Notes: generated from the letters alone by a model not told the origin. Shown: positions 52,295 to 61,025, numbered from the stretch's first letter. The stretch is 64,000 bases of DNA from Streptomyces sp. NRRL F-525 (GCF_000716605.1 NZ_JNXE01000018.1:62001-126000), one strand, 5' to 3'. Translations and numbers: made by a program.

Positions 52295-53454
52295 AGGCAT
52301 CGGCATTCGTCTACCCCTGGGATGTCAACGGCGACCCCGAGGCGGGCGCCCGGATCGCCGAACTCGGCGTCCAGCAGGCGACCTTGGCCTCCGCGTACCA
52401 CTCCACGCGCGCGCTGACCCCCCGCCACCCGCGCCACCGCATCGTCACCGCCGAGCACGCGGCCGTGCTGTATCCGCCGGACAACCGTTGGCAGGGACGG
52501 GAGTTGAGGCCGTACCCGGCGGGCGACTGGGCGCCGGGCGACGCCTACGGCGAGGCCGCGGCCTCCCTCACTGAAGCAGGCCTGGAGGTGCACACCTGGG
52601 TGGTGCTGGCCCACAACTCCCGCCTGGGCGCGGACCATCCGGACACCTCGGTGGTCAACGCCTACGGCGACCGTTACCCCTGGGCGCCCTGCATCGCGCA
52701 GCCCGCCACGCGCGCGTACCTCGTCGACCTCGCCGCCGAGGCGGCCGTACGCCCCGGCGCGCGCGGCACCGAACTGGAGTCCCTCGGCTGGTACGGCCTC
52801 GCCCACCTGCACGCCCACGACAAGACCGCCGGGGTCGGGCTCGGCGATGCCGGCCAGTACCTCATGTCCCTGTGCTTCTGCCCGACCTGCCGGGAGGGCT
52901 ACGGCGAACAGGGCCTGGACGCCGAGGAGTTGGCGGCGGTCGTACGCGCCGCGCTGGAACCGGTGTGGCGGGGCGCGCCCTCCGACGGCGGCTGGGCGGG
53001 GGTCGAGAAACTCCTCGGCGACGCGAACGCGACGGCCACGCGCGCGTGGCGCGACGAGCGGGCCCGCACCCTCCAGGAGACGGCGGTCGCGGCGGTCCGG
53101 GCGGCCGCCCCCGCCGACTTCCAGGTCCTGCTCCACGCGGACCCGGAGTCGTACCACTGCGGCGCGAACGTGGGTGTGGACCCTGGGCACATCCTGTCCG
53201 TGGCCGACGGCGTGGTCGTCCCCTGTACGGCGGGCGGGGGTCTGCTGACCCCGTTCGCCGAACAGGGCGTGGACGGGGCCGTGTTGGCCGCCAACTTCAC
53301 GGTGGTCTCCGGGATGGGGGGACGGCCGGGGGCACTTGCGGCCGACGCGGAACGGGCACGGAGCCTCGGGGCGACTGAACTGCGGCTCTATCACGCGGGG
53401 TTGGCGTCCGAGGGGGATTTGGGTGAGGTGCGGGGGGCGTTGGGCGGGCTCTGA
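52291..53454 (+). CDS. Conserved protein in the uronate operon, function unknown
   Basis: A 387-residue soluble protein starting at GTG overlapping the kdgD stop. It has HTWVVLAHNSRLG, LESLGWYGLAHLHAHDKTAG, a CFCPTCREGYG cysteine knuckle and LLHADPESYHCGANVG. The strand-turn pattern suggests a TIM-barrel glycosidase-like fold, with the CxCxxC as an odd structural feature. I cannot assign an enzyme family. Coupling to kdgD suggests a role in uronate or polyuronide use. Its 3-prime end overlaps the convergent MFS gene by 64 bases. Confidence 0.7.
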   Translation: MKASAFVYPWDVNGDPEAGARIAELGVQQATLASAYHSTRALTPRHPRHRIVTAEHAAVLYPPDNRWQGRELRPYPAGDWAPGDAYGEAAASLTEAGLEVHTWVVLAHNSRLGADHPDTSVVNAYGDRYPWAPCIAQPATRAYLVDLAAEAAVRPGARGTELESLGWYGLAHLHAHDKTAGVGLGDAGQYLMSLCFCPTCREGYGEQGLDAEELAAVVRAALEPVWRGAPSDGGWAGVEKLLGDANATATRAWRDERARTLQETAVAAVRAAAPADFQVLLHADPESYHCGANVGVDPGHILSVADGVVVPCTAGGGLLTPFAEQGVDGAVLAANFTVVSGMGGRPGALAADAERARSLGATELRLYHAGLASEGDLGEVRGALGGL

Positions 53455-54704
53455 GGCGGGGATGGGGGCGGGGTGGGCGACGACGGGGGTGCGTCCGGCG
53501 CAAGCACCGGCGAAGACGCCCCCGTCCCAAGCACCGCCAAGGACAAGCCCGTTGCGAGCAGCGCCACCCCGATCAGTGCCAACAGCACGCGGAAGTCGGC
53601 CAGTTCGACCAGTGCCGCCCCTGCTCCCAGCCCGATCACGCTCGGTGTGAAGATCAGGGTGTTCGCGGTGGCGGTGGCCCGGCCGAGCAGGGGACCCGGC
53701 AACTCCCGCTGTACCGCGGTGAACGCGGCGATCAGTACGCACGGCAGCCCCAGGCCGATCGCCACGGCGCCCGCCAGGACCACCGCGTCGGACGGCACCG
53801 CACGCGCGGCCACCGCGACCCCCATGAGCGCGATCCCGGCCGCCCCGAACCGCCGTTCGCCGAGCCGTCGTAGAGCGGGTCCGGAGACGAGGCCGACCGC
53901 CACCGAGCCGGTGCCCTGGGCCGCGTACAGCACGCCGGTGTAAGTGGGCGCGTGGCCCAGGCCGCCGACGATCGCGTAGTTCGTGGAGCTGCTCAGGGAG
54001 GCGAGGAACATCGTGGCGCCGCCGGCCAGGACCAGCGGACGTAGAAGAGGATGCTTCCACAACTCGCGTACGCCCTCTGCGGTTTGGGTGCGCCAGGTGC
54101 CGGTGGGGCGTTGCGGAGGTTCCTCCCGGGTGCGGATGAGCAGCCACAGGGCCGCCGCCAGCGCGAACGTGACCGCGTCCAGAGCGGCCACCGTAGGGCC
54201 GCCGAACGCCGCGTACAGGCCCGCGCCCGTCAGTGGGGCGACCAGTTTCATGCCTTCCACGGCCGTCATCCGCAGCCCGTTGAAGTCGCCGAGGAGGTCG
54301 CGGTCGACGACGGCGGCGAGGAGGGCGGACTCGGCGGGGTCCTGGACGACGATGGTGATGCCGTAGACGAACAGGACCGCGAAGAGCAGCCACAGGTCGG
54401 CGCGGGAATGGACGGCGGAGAGGGTGAGGAGGAGTGCGGCCAGGGCGAGGTTCGTCCGGATCAGCAGGGGCTTGCGGCGGACGCGGTCGGCGATCGTGCC
54501 GAGGGCCGGGCCGAACAGGGTCGGGGCCCACACCGCGAAGGTGCACAGCGCGGCGAGGCCGTTCGAGGCGGTGAGGTCCTTCACCCACACGCCGGCCGCG
54601 AGCCCGAGCGCGGACGTGCCGAAGGCGGACACGATCAGGCCCGCGAGATACAGCCCCGCGTTGCGGTCCCGCAGGATGCGGGTCACCGTCCAGTTTGTCG
54701 TCAT
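53391..54704 (-). CDS. MFS transporter with Pro/Ser-rich C-terminal tail
   Basis: A 437-residue membrane protein with 12 hydrophobic helices of the 12-TMS MFS_3/TetA-P-like group (GLYLAGLIVSAFGTSALGLA, GPALGTIADRVRRKPLLIRT motif A, VVQDPAESALLAAVV). The last 45 residues are Pro/Ser-rich and very likely a cytosolic tail. It overlaps the 3-prime end of the gene at 52291 by 64 bases on the opposite strand, so the stop regions are shared. Substrate unknown, possibly an efflux substrate. Confidence 0.82.
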   Translation of the reverse strand: MTTNWTVTRILRDRNAGLYLAGLIVSAFGTSALGLAAGVWVKDLTASNGLAALCTFAVWAPTLFGPALGTIADRVRRKPLLIRTNLALAALLLTLSAVHSRADLWLLFAVLFVYGITIVVQDPAESALLAAVVDRDLLGDFNGLRMTAVEGMKLVAPLTGAGLYAAFGGPTVAALDAVTFALAAALWLLIRTREEPPQRPTGTWRTQTAEGVRELWKHPLLRPLVLAGGATMFLASLSSSTNYAIVGGLGHAPTYTGVLYAAQGTGSVAVGLVSGPALRRLGERRFGAAGIALMGVAVAARAVPSDAVVLAGAVAIGLGLPCVLIAAFTAVQRELPGPLLGRATATANTLIFTPSVIGLGAGAALVELADFRVLLALIGVALLATGLSLAVLGTGASSPVLAPDAPPSSPTPPPSPPQSPPNAPRTSPKSPSDANPA

Positions 54705-54857
54705 GCCTGGTCATCGTGGGTCTAAGGCGGGGGCGGCGGCATCGGGCAGGTGCCGTAGAAACGCGCGGTGGGGGAGGCGTGGCGGGGCTGTGCGATGAGT
54801 TTCGGGGCCGCCGTTGGTCTACCTCATGAGCGGAGCCCAATACCTGAGGAGATGCGC

Positions 54858-55448
54858 ATGACCGACGACACGATCCTCGACCTCGGCCCCCAGACCCGGG
54901 TCATCGCCCGGCTCGCCGAGGGGGTGACCGACGAGCAGCTGACGGACGGGACGCCGTGTCCCGAGCTCGCCGTACGCAACATGCTGGGACACCTGCTTGG
55001 CCTGTCCGTCGCCTTCCGCGACGCCGCGCGCAAGGACCTGGGTGTCACGACCGACACCAACCCCGGCGCCACCGCCCCGGACATCGGCCCCGACTGGCGC
55101 GACCAACTCCCCAAGGCCCTCGACGACTTGGCCGAGGCCTGGCGCGACCCGGCCGCCTGGACCGGCATGACCCGTGCGGGCGGCATCGACCTCCCCGCCG
55201 CGGTCGCCGCGGCCGTCGTCGCCGACGAACTGGTCATCCATGGCTGGGACTTGGCAGTGGCCACCGGCCGCCCCTACGCCCCCGACCCGGCCGCCCTCCA
55301 GGCGTCGCACGGCTTCCTCCTCGCGGCCACCCAGGACCCGACCCGAGGCGGCGGCATCTTCGGCCCGGTGATCCCGGTACCGGACGAAGCACCGTTGCTG
55401 GAACGGGCGTTGGGGCTGAGCGGGCGTGACCCTGGGTGGAAGGCGTAG
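54858..55448 (+). CDS. TIGR03086-type (DinB/maleylpyruvate isomerase-like) metal-binding protein
   Basis: A 196-residue four-helix-bundle protein with TPCPELAVRNMLGHLLGL (a metal-ligand His in the first helix) and VVADELVIHGWDLAVATGR (the second His ligand). Family members use a divalent metal, and some act in mycothiol-dependent reactions. No specific substrate can be given. GAGGAG lies 6 bases before ATG 54858, which decides the start over ATG 54852. Confidence 0.82.
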   Translation: MTDDTILDLGPQTRVIARLAEGVTDEQLTDGTPCPELAVRNMLGHLLGLSVAFRDAARKDLGVTTDTNPGATAPDIGPDWRDQLPKALDDLAEAWRDPAAWTGMTRAGGIDLPAAVAAAVVADELVIHGWDLAVATGRPYAPDPAALQASHGFLLAATQDPTRGGGIFGPVIPVPDEAPLLERALGLSGRDPGWKA

Positions 55449-55744
55449 GGGGAGTAGGAGCGGGCGGGGGGGGCTTCGGCGGGGGAGTGGCGCGCCGTGA
55501 ACTGGCGGCGGTGGGGCGCCAGTTGCCGCCGTCAGCCCGCAACCGGGGCCCGGCGGCGCCGGCATGCCCGCGAGCCAAATCGTCGTAGGCCCCCCAGCCC
55601 CCCGCCTCCACCCCACTCCGAAGCCGAACCCCGTCGAACGCCGAACGCCCCGAATCCCGCCCCATATCCCACCTCGCCCCCATCCCCCACACACCACCCC
55701 GAAACCTGAGCGCAGTGGGCCCCGGAACCGTACTCTTCCCCACC
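55449..55744. other. Intergenic region with a weak hairpin
   Basis: This 296-base stretch contains AACTGGCG (55500-55507) inverted at 55517-55524, a possible terminator for the gene ending at 55448. Open frames here have low-complexity Pro/Arg-rich products typical of non-coding high-GC DNA. TACTCT at 55731-55736 is a minus-10 candidate for the next gene and ends 8 bases before its ATG (leaderless). Confidence 0.4.
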
Positions 55745-56494
55745 ATGCCTCTCAGTCTGACCGTCCTCGGCACAGCCTCACCGCATCCGCGCCCCGGCCG
55801 CCCCTGCTCCGGGTACCTGCTGCGTGGCGGCGGCGCCGAGGTGTGGGTGGACGCGGGGACGGGGACGTTCGCTGAGTTGCAGCGGCACACGGATCCGGCG
55901 CGGCTCACCGCGATCTGGATCTCGCATCTGCACGCCGACCACAGCGCCGATCTCCTCGCCGCCGCCTACGCGTTCGCCTACGGCGGGATGACCCCGACCT
56001 CCCCGATCCCGCTGTACGCCCCGCAGGACTGCGCCCGTCGGCTTGCAGGGTTCTTCGGGCAGCCGGACGTACGGTTCCTGAGCGGCGTCTTCGACTTCCG
56101 GCCGCTCTACGACGGCCACGCCGTCCGGCACTGGAACCTCCGGCTCACCGCACGTGCCGTCGCCCACGACACCGAGGCGTACGGGCTGCGCGCCGAGTGC
56201 CAGGGGAGCGTGCTCGGGTACTCCGGGGACAGCGGACCCTGCGAGGCGCTGTCCGAACTCGCGGGCGGCGCCGACGTATTCCTCTGTGAGGCCGACATCG
56301 ACCGGCATCGCGAAGGCGAACGGCAGGTCCACCTCACGCCCGAGGACGCCGCCGCCTGTGCCAAGGGCGCGCGTGAACTCCTCATCACCCACGTGGGACC
56401 CACCCTCACCAGGGAAGCGGCCCTGGAACGCGCCGCCGCGATCTTCCCCGGCCGCACCTCCGCCGCGCTGGAAGGCGTCACCAAGACCATGTGA
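55745..56494 (+). CDS. MBL-fold metallohydrolase (RNase Z-like)
   Basis: A 249-residue metallo-beta-lactamase-fold hydrolase. The metal motif HLHADHS (HxHxDH) is near residue 60, with the Asp in GYSGDSGPCEAL and a later His in ITHVGPTLT. It resembles ribonuclease Z-like and cyclic phosphodiesterase members but lacks the long exosite arm, so tRNA processing is not implied. Its role is unknown. It is monocistronic with a possibly leaderless start. Confidence 0.82.
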   Translation: MPLSLTVLGTASPHPRPGRPCSGYLLRGGGAEVWVDAGTGTFAELQRHTDPARLTAIWISHLHADHSADLLAAAYAFAYGGMTPTSPIPLYAPQDCARRLAGFFGQPDVRFLSGVFDFRPLYDGHAVRHWNLRLTARAVAHDTEAYGLRAECQGSVLGYSGDSGPCEALSELAGGADVFLCEADIDRHREGERQVHLTPEDAAACAKGARELLITHVGPTLTREAALERAAAIFPGRTSAALEGVTKTM

Positions 56495-56585
56495 GGCCGT
56501 GCGACGGCCAGTTGCGGGTTCTTCTGTCAGAAGCATTGACGAAACAAAAGCGCGCTCCTACCTTCAACCCGTCGTACTTCGTACG

Positions 56586-56640
56586 TCATATATGAGACGC
56601 GATACGCGAGATCAGATACGTGAGATCCGATGGATCTGAC
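56586..56640. promoter_or_regulatory. Operator-like cluster before the GntR gene
   Basis: TCATATATGA (56586-56595) is a perfect palindrome. GATACGCGAGATCA and GATACGTGAGATCC then form two direct 14-base repeats from 56601, followed by GGATCTGACAGATCC at 56631-56645, itself an inverted repeat. These A/T-rich repeats, unusual for the genome, lie 46 to 100 bases before the GntR start and are probable binding sites for it. Confidence 0.6.
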
Positions 56641-56685
56641 AGATCCGATCCGCGACCGCAGCCACGTGACATCCGAGAGGCGCGC

Positions 56686-57354
56686 ATGACCTCTGTGCCC
56701 ACGCCGATCCCGTCCCGCACGCAGTACGTGCAGGAGGAGATCAAACGCCGCATCCTCACCGGACAGTTGACGCCGGGTCAGCCCCTGGTCGAGACCGACC
56801 TCGCCGCACAGTTCGGGGTGTCCAAGACCCCGGTGCGCGAGGCGCTCAAGACCCTGGCCGGTACCGGGCTCGTCGTGATGAACCAGTACAAGGGCGTCAC
56901 GGTGCGCATGGTGGACGCGGACATGGCGCGCGAGGTGTACGACGTACGGCTGCTCCTCGAACCCGAGGCTCTGCGCCGTGCCGTAAGGCGCAACGCCTCC
57001 CTCGACGACGCCCGCGCCGCGCTGACCCGCGCGGACGAGGCCACCGACACCGCCGAACGCTCCCTCGCCAACCGGGAGTTCCACCGCGCCCTGTACCTGC
57101 CGTGCGGCAACCCGCTGCTCGGCCGGATGCTCGACGAGGTCCGCGACCAGGCCGCCCTCGTCTCCGCCGTCGCCTGGGCCGCCTCGCCCTCCTGGGAACG
57201 GGAGGCCGGCGAACACCGCGAGATCCTGCGCCTCGCCCTCGACGGCGACGCGGACGGCGCGGCCACCGCACTGCACGCCCACATCGCGTCGTTCGTCCAA
57301 CGGGCCTTCCCCGGCACCGAGTTGGGAACCCAGGGAGAGGACGGTCAAGCATGA
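56686..57354 (+). CDS. GntR-family (FCD) regulator of the sugar-acid operon
   Basis: A 222-residue regulator. The N-terminal winged helix is at residues 10-75 (YVQEEIKRRILTGQLTPGQP, ETDLAAQFGVSKTPVREAL) and the C-terminal FCD domain has its metal-site residues (NREFHRALYLPCGN, EAGEHREILRLALDGD). FCD regulators of this kind sense carboxylic or sugar acids. It is the first gene of the operon and overlaps the DHDPS-like gene by 4 bases, so it is co-expressed and probably self-regulated through the repeats upstream. Confidence 0.88.
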   Translation: MTSVPTPIPSRTQYVQEEIKRRILTGQLTPGQPLVETDLAAQFGVSKTPVREALKTLAGTGLVVMNQYKGVTVRMVDADMAREVYDVRLLLEPEALRRAVRRNASLDDARAALTRADEATDTAERSLANREFHRALYLPCGNPLLGRMLDEVRDQAALVSAVAWAASPSWEREAGEHREILRLALDGDADGAATALHAHIASFVQRAFPGTELGTQGEDGQA

Positions 57355-58259
57355 CAGCGGCGTTCGAGGCCCAACGCACCGCCCTGGCCGACGTGGTGGC
57401 CATCCCGGTGACCCCGTTCGCCGAGGACGGCAGCGTCGACCAGGACACCCACCGGGCCCTGCTCCGCCGCCTCCTCGACGGCGGCGTCGGCATCCTCACG
57501 CCGAACGGGAACACCGGCGAGTTCTACGCCCTCACCCCTCAAGAGCGGCGGCTCGTAACGGAGTTGACCATCGACGAGGCGGGCGACCGCGCCGCGATCC
57601 TCGTCGGCGTCGGACACGACGTACCCACCGCCATCGCCTCCGCCCACCACGCCCGCGACCTCGGCGCCCAGATGGTGATGGTCCATCAGCCCGTCCACCC
57701 GTACGTCTCGCAGGACGGCTGGGTCGACTACCACCGCGCCATCGCCGAGGCCGTGCCCGACCTGGGCGTCGTCCCGTACATCCGCAACGCCCAGCTCCTC
57801 GGCGCCCGCCTCGCCGAACTCGCCGACGACTGCCCGAACGTGATCGGCGTCAAGTACGCCGTCCCGGACGCGGCCCGCTTCGCCGCCTTCGCCCGGGACG
57901 CGGGGCTCGAACGCTTCGTGTGGGTCGCCGGGCTGGCCGAACCGTACGCGCCCTCCTACTTCTCGGCGGGCGCCACCGGCTTCACCTCAGGGCTCGTGAA
58001 CGTCGCCCCGTCCGTCTCGCTGAACATGATCGAAGCGCTTCGATCAGGGGACTATCCGGGCGCGATGAAGGTGTGGGAGCAGATCCGCCGATTCGAGGAG
58101 CTAAGGGCGGCGAACGGCTCCGCGAACAACGTCACGATCGTCAAGGAAGCGCTTGCGTCCCTCGGCCTGTGTCGCCGGGACGTCCGCCCGCCCAGCAGGC
58201 CCCTGCCCGAGAACGAGCGCGCCGAGGTCGCCGCGATAGCCTCCGGATGGTCCGTATGA
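57351..58259 (+). CDS. DHDPS-family aldolase/dehydratase of the sugar-acid operon
   Basis: A 302-residue class I aldolase-fold protein. It has GILTPNGNTGEFYALTPQE and VPYIRNAQLL at the position of the catalytic tyrosine, and the Schiff-base lysine in VIGVKYAVPDA. The usual TTGE of DapA is replaced by NTGE, so it is not a lysine enzyme. It is more like keto-deoxy sugar-acid dehydratases or aldolases. With the IlvD/Edd-type gene next to it, it likely handles the 2-keto-3-deoxy sugar acid. A 20-bp palindrome lies inside its coding sequence. Confidence 0.85.
   Translation: MTAAFEAQRTALADVVAIPVTPFAEDGSVDQDTHRALLRRLLDGGVGILTPNGNTGEFYALTPQERRLVTELTIDEAGDRAAILVGVGHDVPTAIASAHHARDLGAQMVMVHQPVHPYVSQDGWVDYHRAIAEAVPDLGVVPYIRNAQLLGARLAELADDCPNVIGVKYAVPDAARFAAFARDAGLERFVWVAGLAEPYAPSYFSAGATGFTSGLVNVAPSVSLNMIEALRSGDYPGAMKVWEQIRRFEELRAANGSANNVTIVKEALASLGLCRRDVRPPSRPLPENERAEVAAIASGWSV
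58027..58046. promoter_or_regulatory. 20-bp perfect palindrome with LacI-type core, inside the DHDPS-like gene
   Basis: TGATCGAAGCGCTTCGATCA is a perfect 20-bp palindrome with an AAGCGCTT centre of the LacI-operator kind. The same octamer recurs at 58147-58154 in this gene and at 60003-60010 upstream of the permease. An intragenic LacI-family binding site is possible, but codon usage alone could also produce it. Confidence 0.4.
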
Positions 58260-59977
58260 AGTCACCGGACGAGCTCAGAAGCCACCAGTGGTACGGCACC
58301 GACGGGCTGCGCTCCTTCAGCCACCGCGCCCGCACCCGCCAGCTCGGCTACCTCCCCGAGGAACACCTGGGCAAGCCCGTCATCGCGATCCTCAACACCT
58401 GGTCCGACATCAACCCCTGTCATGTGCACCTCCGTGAGCGCGCGCAGGCCGTGAAGCGCGGGGTGTGGCAGGCCGGCGGCTTCCCGCTCGAATTCCCGGT
58501 CGCCACCCTCAGCGAGACCTTCCAGAAGCCGACCCCGATGCTCTACCGCAACCTCCTCGCGATGGAGACGGAGGAGCTGCTGCGGTCGTACCCCGTGGAC
58601 GGCGCCGTGCTGATGGGCGGCTGCGACAAGTCGACCCCCGCGCTGCTCATGGGCGCCGCCTCCGTCGACCTGCCCACCGTCTTCGTCCCCGCCGGGCCGA
58701 TGCTGCCGGGCCACTGGCGCAACGAGATCCTCGGCTCCGGCACCGACATGTGGAAGTACTGGGACGACAAGCGCGCCGGCCTCATCGGCGAGTGCGAGCT
58801 GACCGAACTGGAGAGCGGCCTCGCGCGCTCGCCGGGGCACTGCATGACCATGGGGACGGCGTCCACGCTGACGGCCGCGGCGGAGGCGCTCGGGGTGACC
58901 GTGCCGGGTGCGTCGAGCATCCCCGCCGTGGACTCGGGGCACGATCGGATGGCCGCGCAATCCGGCATGAGGATCGTTGAACAAGTCCACAAGGGGCGTG
59001 TTCTCTCGTCGATCCTCACCCAGGAGGCCTTCGAGGACGCGGTCACCACCGTCCTCGGCCTCGGCGGCTCCACCAACGCCGTGATCCACCTGATCGCCAT
59101 GGCCGGCCGCGCGGGTGTCCGCCTCACCCTCGACGACTTCGACCGGATCGCCCGCACGGTCCCGGTCCTCGCGAACGTACGGCCCGGCGGACAGACGTAC
59201 CTCATGGAGGACTTCCACTTCGCGGGAGGCCTCCCCGGCTTCCTCTCCCGCATCACCGACCTGCTCCACCTCGACCGGCCGACGGTCTCGTACGACACCC
59301 TCGGCGAGCAGCTCGCGGGCGCGCAGGTGCACAACGACGACGTGATCCGACCCCGCGACAACCCGGTCGCGAGCGAGGGCGGGGTCGCCGTCCTGCGCGG
59401 CAACCTCTGCCCGGACGGCGCCGTCATCAAGCACATCGCCGCCGAACCCCACCTGCTCAAGCACACCGGCCCCGCGGTCGTCTTCGACGACTACCGGACC
59501 ATGCAACGCACCATCAACGAACCGGAGTTGGGCATCACCGCCGACAGCGTGCTGGTGCTGCGCAACGCGGGCCCCAAGGGCGGCCCCGGCATGCCCGAAT
59601 ACGGCATGCTCCCGCTCCCCGACCACCTCCTCAAGCAGGGCGTCCGGGACATGGTCCGCATCTCCGACGCCCGGATGAGCGGGACGAGTTACGGCACGTG
59701 CGTGCTGCACATCGCGCCCGAGTCGTACGTCGGCGGACCACTGGCGCTCGTACGGACCGGGGACACCATCACCCTGGACGTCGAGGCGCGCACCCTCCAA
59801 CTCAACGTGGACGACGAGGAGTTGGAGCGACGCAGGGCGGAGTGGACACCGCCGCCCGCACGGTACGAGCGCGGTTACGGCGCGCTCTACAACGACCAGA
59901 TCACCCAGGCGGACACCGGCTGCGACTTCGAGTTCCTGGCCCGGCCGGGCAAGGTGCCTGACCCGTACGCCGGTTGA
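58256..59977 (+). CDS. IlvD/Edd-family sugar-acid dehydratase (L-arabonate dehydratase-like)
   Basis: A 573-residue Fe-S dehydratase. It has the IlvD/Edd signature cysteines in NPCHVHL, MGGCDKSTPA and the SPGHCMTMGTASTL region. The C-terminal swivel has RISDARMSGTSYGTCVLHI with the conserved Ser (MSGT). The last motif matches pentonate/arabonate dehydratases better than dihydroxyacid dehydratase. It would turn a sugar acid into its 2-keto-3-deoxy derivative for the preceding aldolase. Its start overlaps the preceding stop (ATGA). Confidence 0.88.
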   Translation: MKSPDELRSHQWYGTDGLRSFSHRARTRQLGYLPEEHLGKPVIAILNTWSDINPCHVHLRERAQAVKRGVWQAGGFPLEFPVATLSETFQKPTPMLYRNLLAMETEELLRSYPVDGAVLMGGCDKSTPALLMGAASVDLPTVFVPAGPMLPGHWRNEILGSGTDMWKYWDDKRAGLIGECELTELESGLARSPGHCMTMGTASTLTAAAEALGVTVPGASSIPAVDSGHDRMAAQSGMRIVEQVHKGRVLSSILTQEAFEDAVTTVLGLGGSTNAVIHLIAMAGRAGVRLTLDDFDRIARTVPVLANVRPGGQTYLMEDFHFAGGLPGFLSRITDLLHLDRPTVSYDTLGEQLAGAQVHNDDVIRPRDNPVASEGGVAVLRGNLCPDGAVIKHIAAEPHLLKHTGPAVVFDDYRTMQRTINEPELGITADSVLVLRNAGPKGGPGMPEYGMLPLPDHLLKQGVRDMVRISDARMSGTSYGTCVLHIAPESYVGGPLALVRTGDTITLDVEARTLQLNVDDEELERRRAEWTPPPARYERGYGALYNDQITQADTGCDFEFLARPGKVPDPYAG

Positions 59978-60002
59978 GCACCTTCCGCATGCCCATCGAG
60001 CA

Positions 60003-60010
60003 AGCGCTTC
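60003..60010. promoter_or_regulatory. AAGCGCTT LacI-type half-site upstream of the permease genes
   Basis: The octamer palindrome AAGCGCTT (sequence AGCAAGCGCTTCCTGC) is located in the gap between the dehydratase and the permease gene, directly before the tandem repeats. By base composition I would expect it about once in 150 kb, so three copies within 2 kb are notable. Confidence 0.35.
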
Positions 60011-60079
60011 CTGCATCGAGCGTCCTGCATCGAGCGTCCTGCACTGAGCGTCCTGCACTGAGCGTTCCTGTACTGAACG
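60009..60079 (+). repeat. Five 14-bp tandem repeats before the permease gene
   Basis: TCCTGCATCGAGCG (two copies), TCCTGCACTGAGCG (two copies) and a diverged TCCTGTACTGAACG (offset by one base) fill the gap between the dehydratase stop and the permease ribosome binding site. The copies at the ends differ from each other, suggesting expansion and drift. They may be a spacer, a binding array or a remnant of slippage. Confidence 0.85.
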
Positions 60080-60089
60080 GAGAACAGTC

Positions 60090-61025
60090 ATGGCCCAAGC
60101 CGCAGCCGTGGCGAAACCGCCCGCGCCACCCCGGCGGCGCCGTGCCTCCGCGACCCCGCGCAGGCTCCCGTACCTGCTGATCGCCCCGGCGGCCCTGCTC
60201 ATGCTGGGCTTCATCGCCTACCCGGTCATCAGCGTCTTCTACTACAGCCTGCAGAACTACAACCCCACCAAGCCGTGGCGCAACGGCTTCGCGGGCCTCG
60301 ACAACTTCACCCAGGCTTTCACCAACGACCCGCAGTTCTGGGACACGTTGACGTTCAGCGCCAAGTGGGTCGTCGTCGAGGTGGGCCTGCAACTGCTCTT
60401 CGGCCTGGCCCTCGCACTGATCGTGAACCAGACCTTCGTGGGCCGTTCCATCGGCCGCGCGCTGGTGTTCTCCCCGTGGGCCGTGTCGGGCGTCCTGACC
60501 TCCGCGATCTGGGTGCTGCTCTACAACTCCCAGACGGGCGTGACCCGTTACCTCGCCGACATGGGAATCGGCCAGTACGGCACGAGTTGGCTCTCCGACC
60601 CCTCAACCGTCTTCTCCGCAGCGGTGGTCGCGGACCTCTGGCGAGGGGTCCCCTTCTTCGCGATCCTCATCCTCGCCGACCTGCAGTCCGTGTCGAAGGA
60701 CCTCTACGAGGCCGCCGAGGTCGACGGCGCGAGCCGCTTCCAGCAGTTCCGGAACATCACCCTGCCGCACCTCAAGGACGCGATCGTCCTGTCCACACTG
60801 CTGCGCGCGGTCTGGGAGTTCAACAACGTCGACCTGCTCTACACCCTGACCGGCGGCGGCCCGGCCGGCGAGACGACCACGCTCCCGCTCTACGTCGCCA
60901 ACACCAGCGTCGAGGCCCACAACTTCGGCTACGCGTCAGCCCTCACCACGGTCGCGTTCGTGATCCTGCTCTTCTTCTCGATCGTCTATCTGCGCCTGAG
61001 CAAGTTCGGAGGCGGCGACAAGTGA
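60090..61025 (+). CDS. Carbohydrate ABC transporter permease, MalF type
   Basis: A 311-residue inner membrane protein with six helices and the ATPase-contact loop YEAAEVDGASRFQQFRNITLP. The cytosolic N-terminus is Pro/Arg-rich. It pairs with the permease at 61022. No binding-protein or ATPase gene is present in the visible part of the operon. The start ATG follows GGAGAA. It lies right after the tandem repeat array. Confidence 0.92.
   Translation: MAQAAAVAKPPAPPRRRRASATPRRLPYLLIAPAALLMLGFIAYPVISVFYYSLQNYNPTKPWRNGFAGLDNFTQAFTNDPQFWDTLTFSAKWVVVEVGLQLLFGLALALIVNQTFVGRSIGRALVFSPWAVSGVLTSAIWVLLYNSQTGVTRYLADMGIGQYGTSWLSDPSTVFSAAVVADLWRGVPFFAILILADLQSVSKDLYEAAEVDGASRFQQFRNITLPHLKDAIVLSTLLRAVWEFNNVDLLYTLTGGGPAGETTTLPLYVANTSVEAHNFGYASALTTVAFVILLFFSIVYLRLSKFGGGDK

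Noticed and set aside
52243..54840. An 865-codon open frame on the minus strand and other very long frames (22759-25056, 26073-27848, 46845-49229).
   Set aside because: They run antisense or out of frame across well-recognised genes, have Arg/Pro/Ala-rich low-complexity products and lack domains. Such shadows are expected at 70% G+C.
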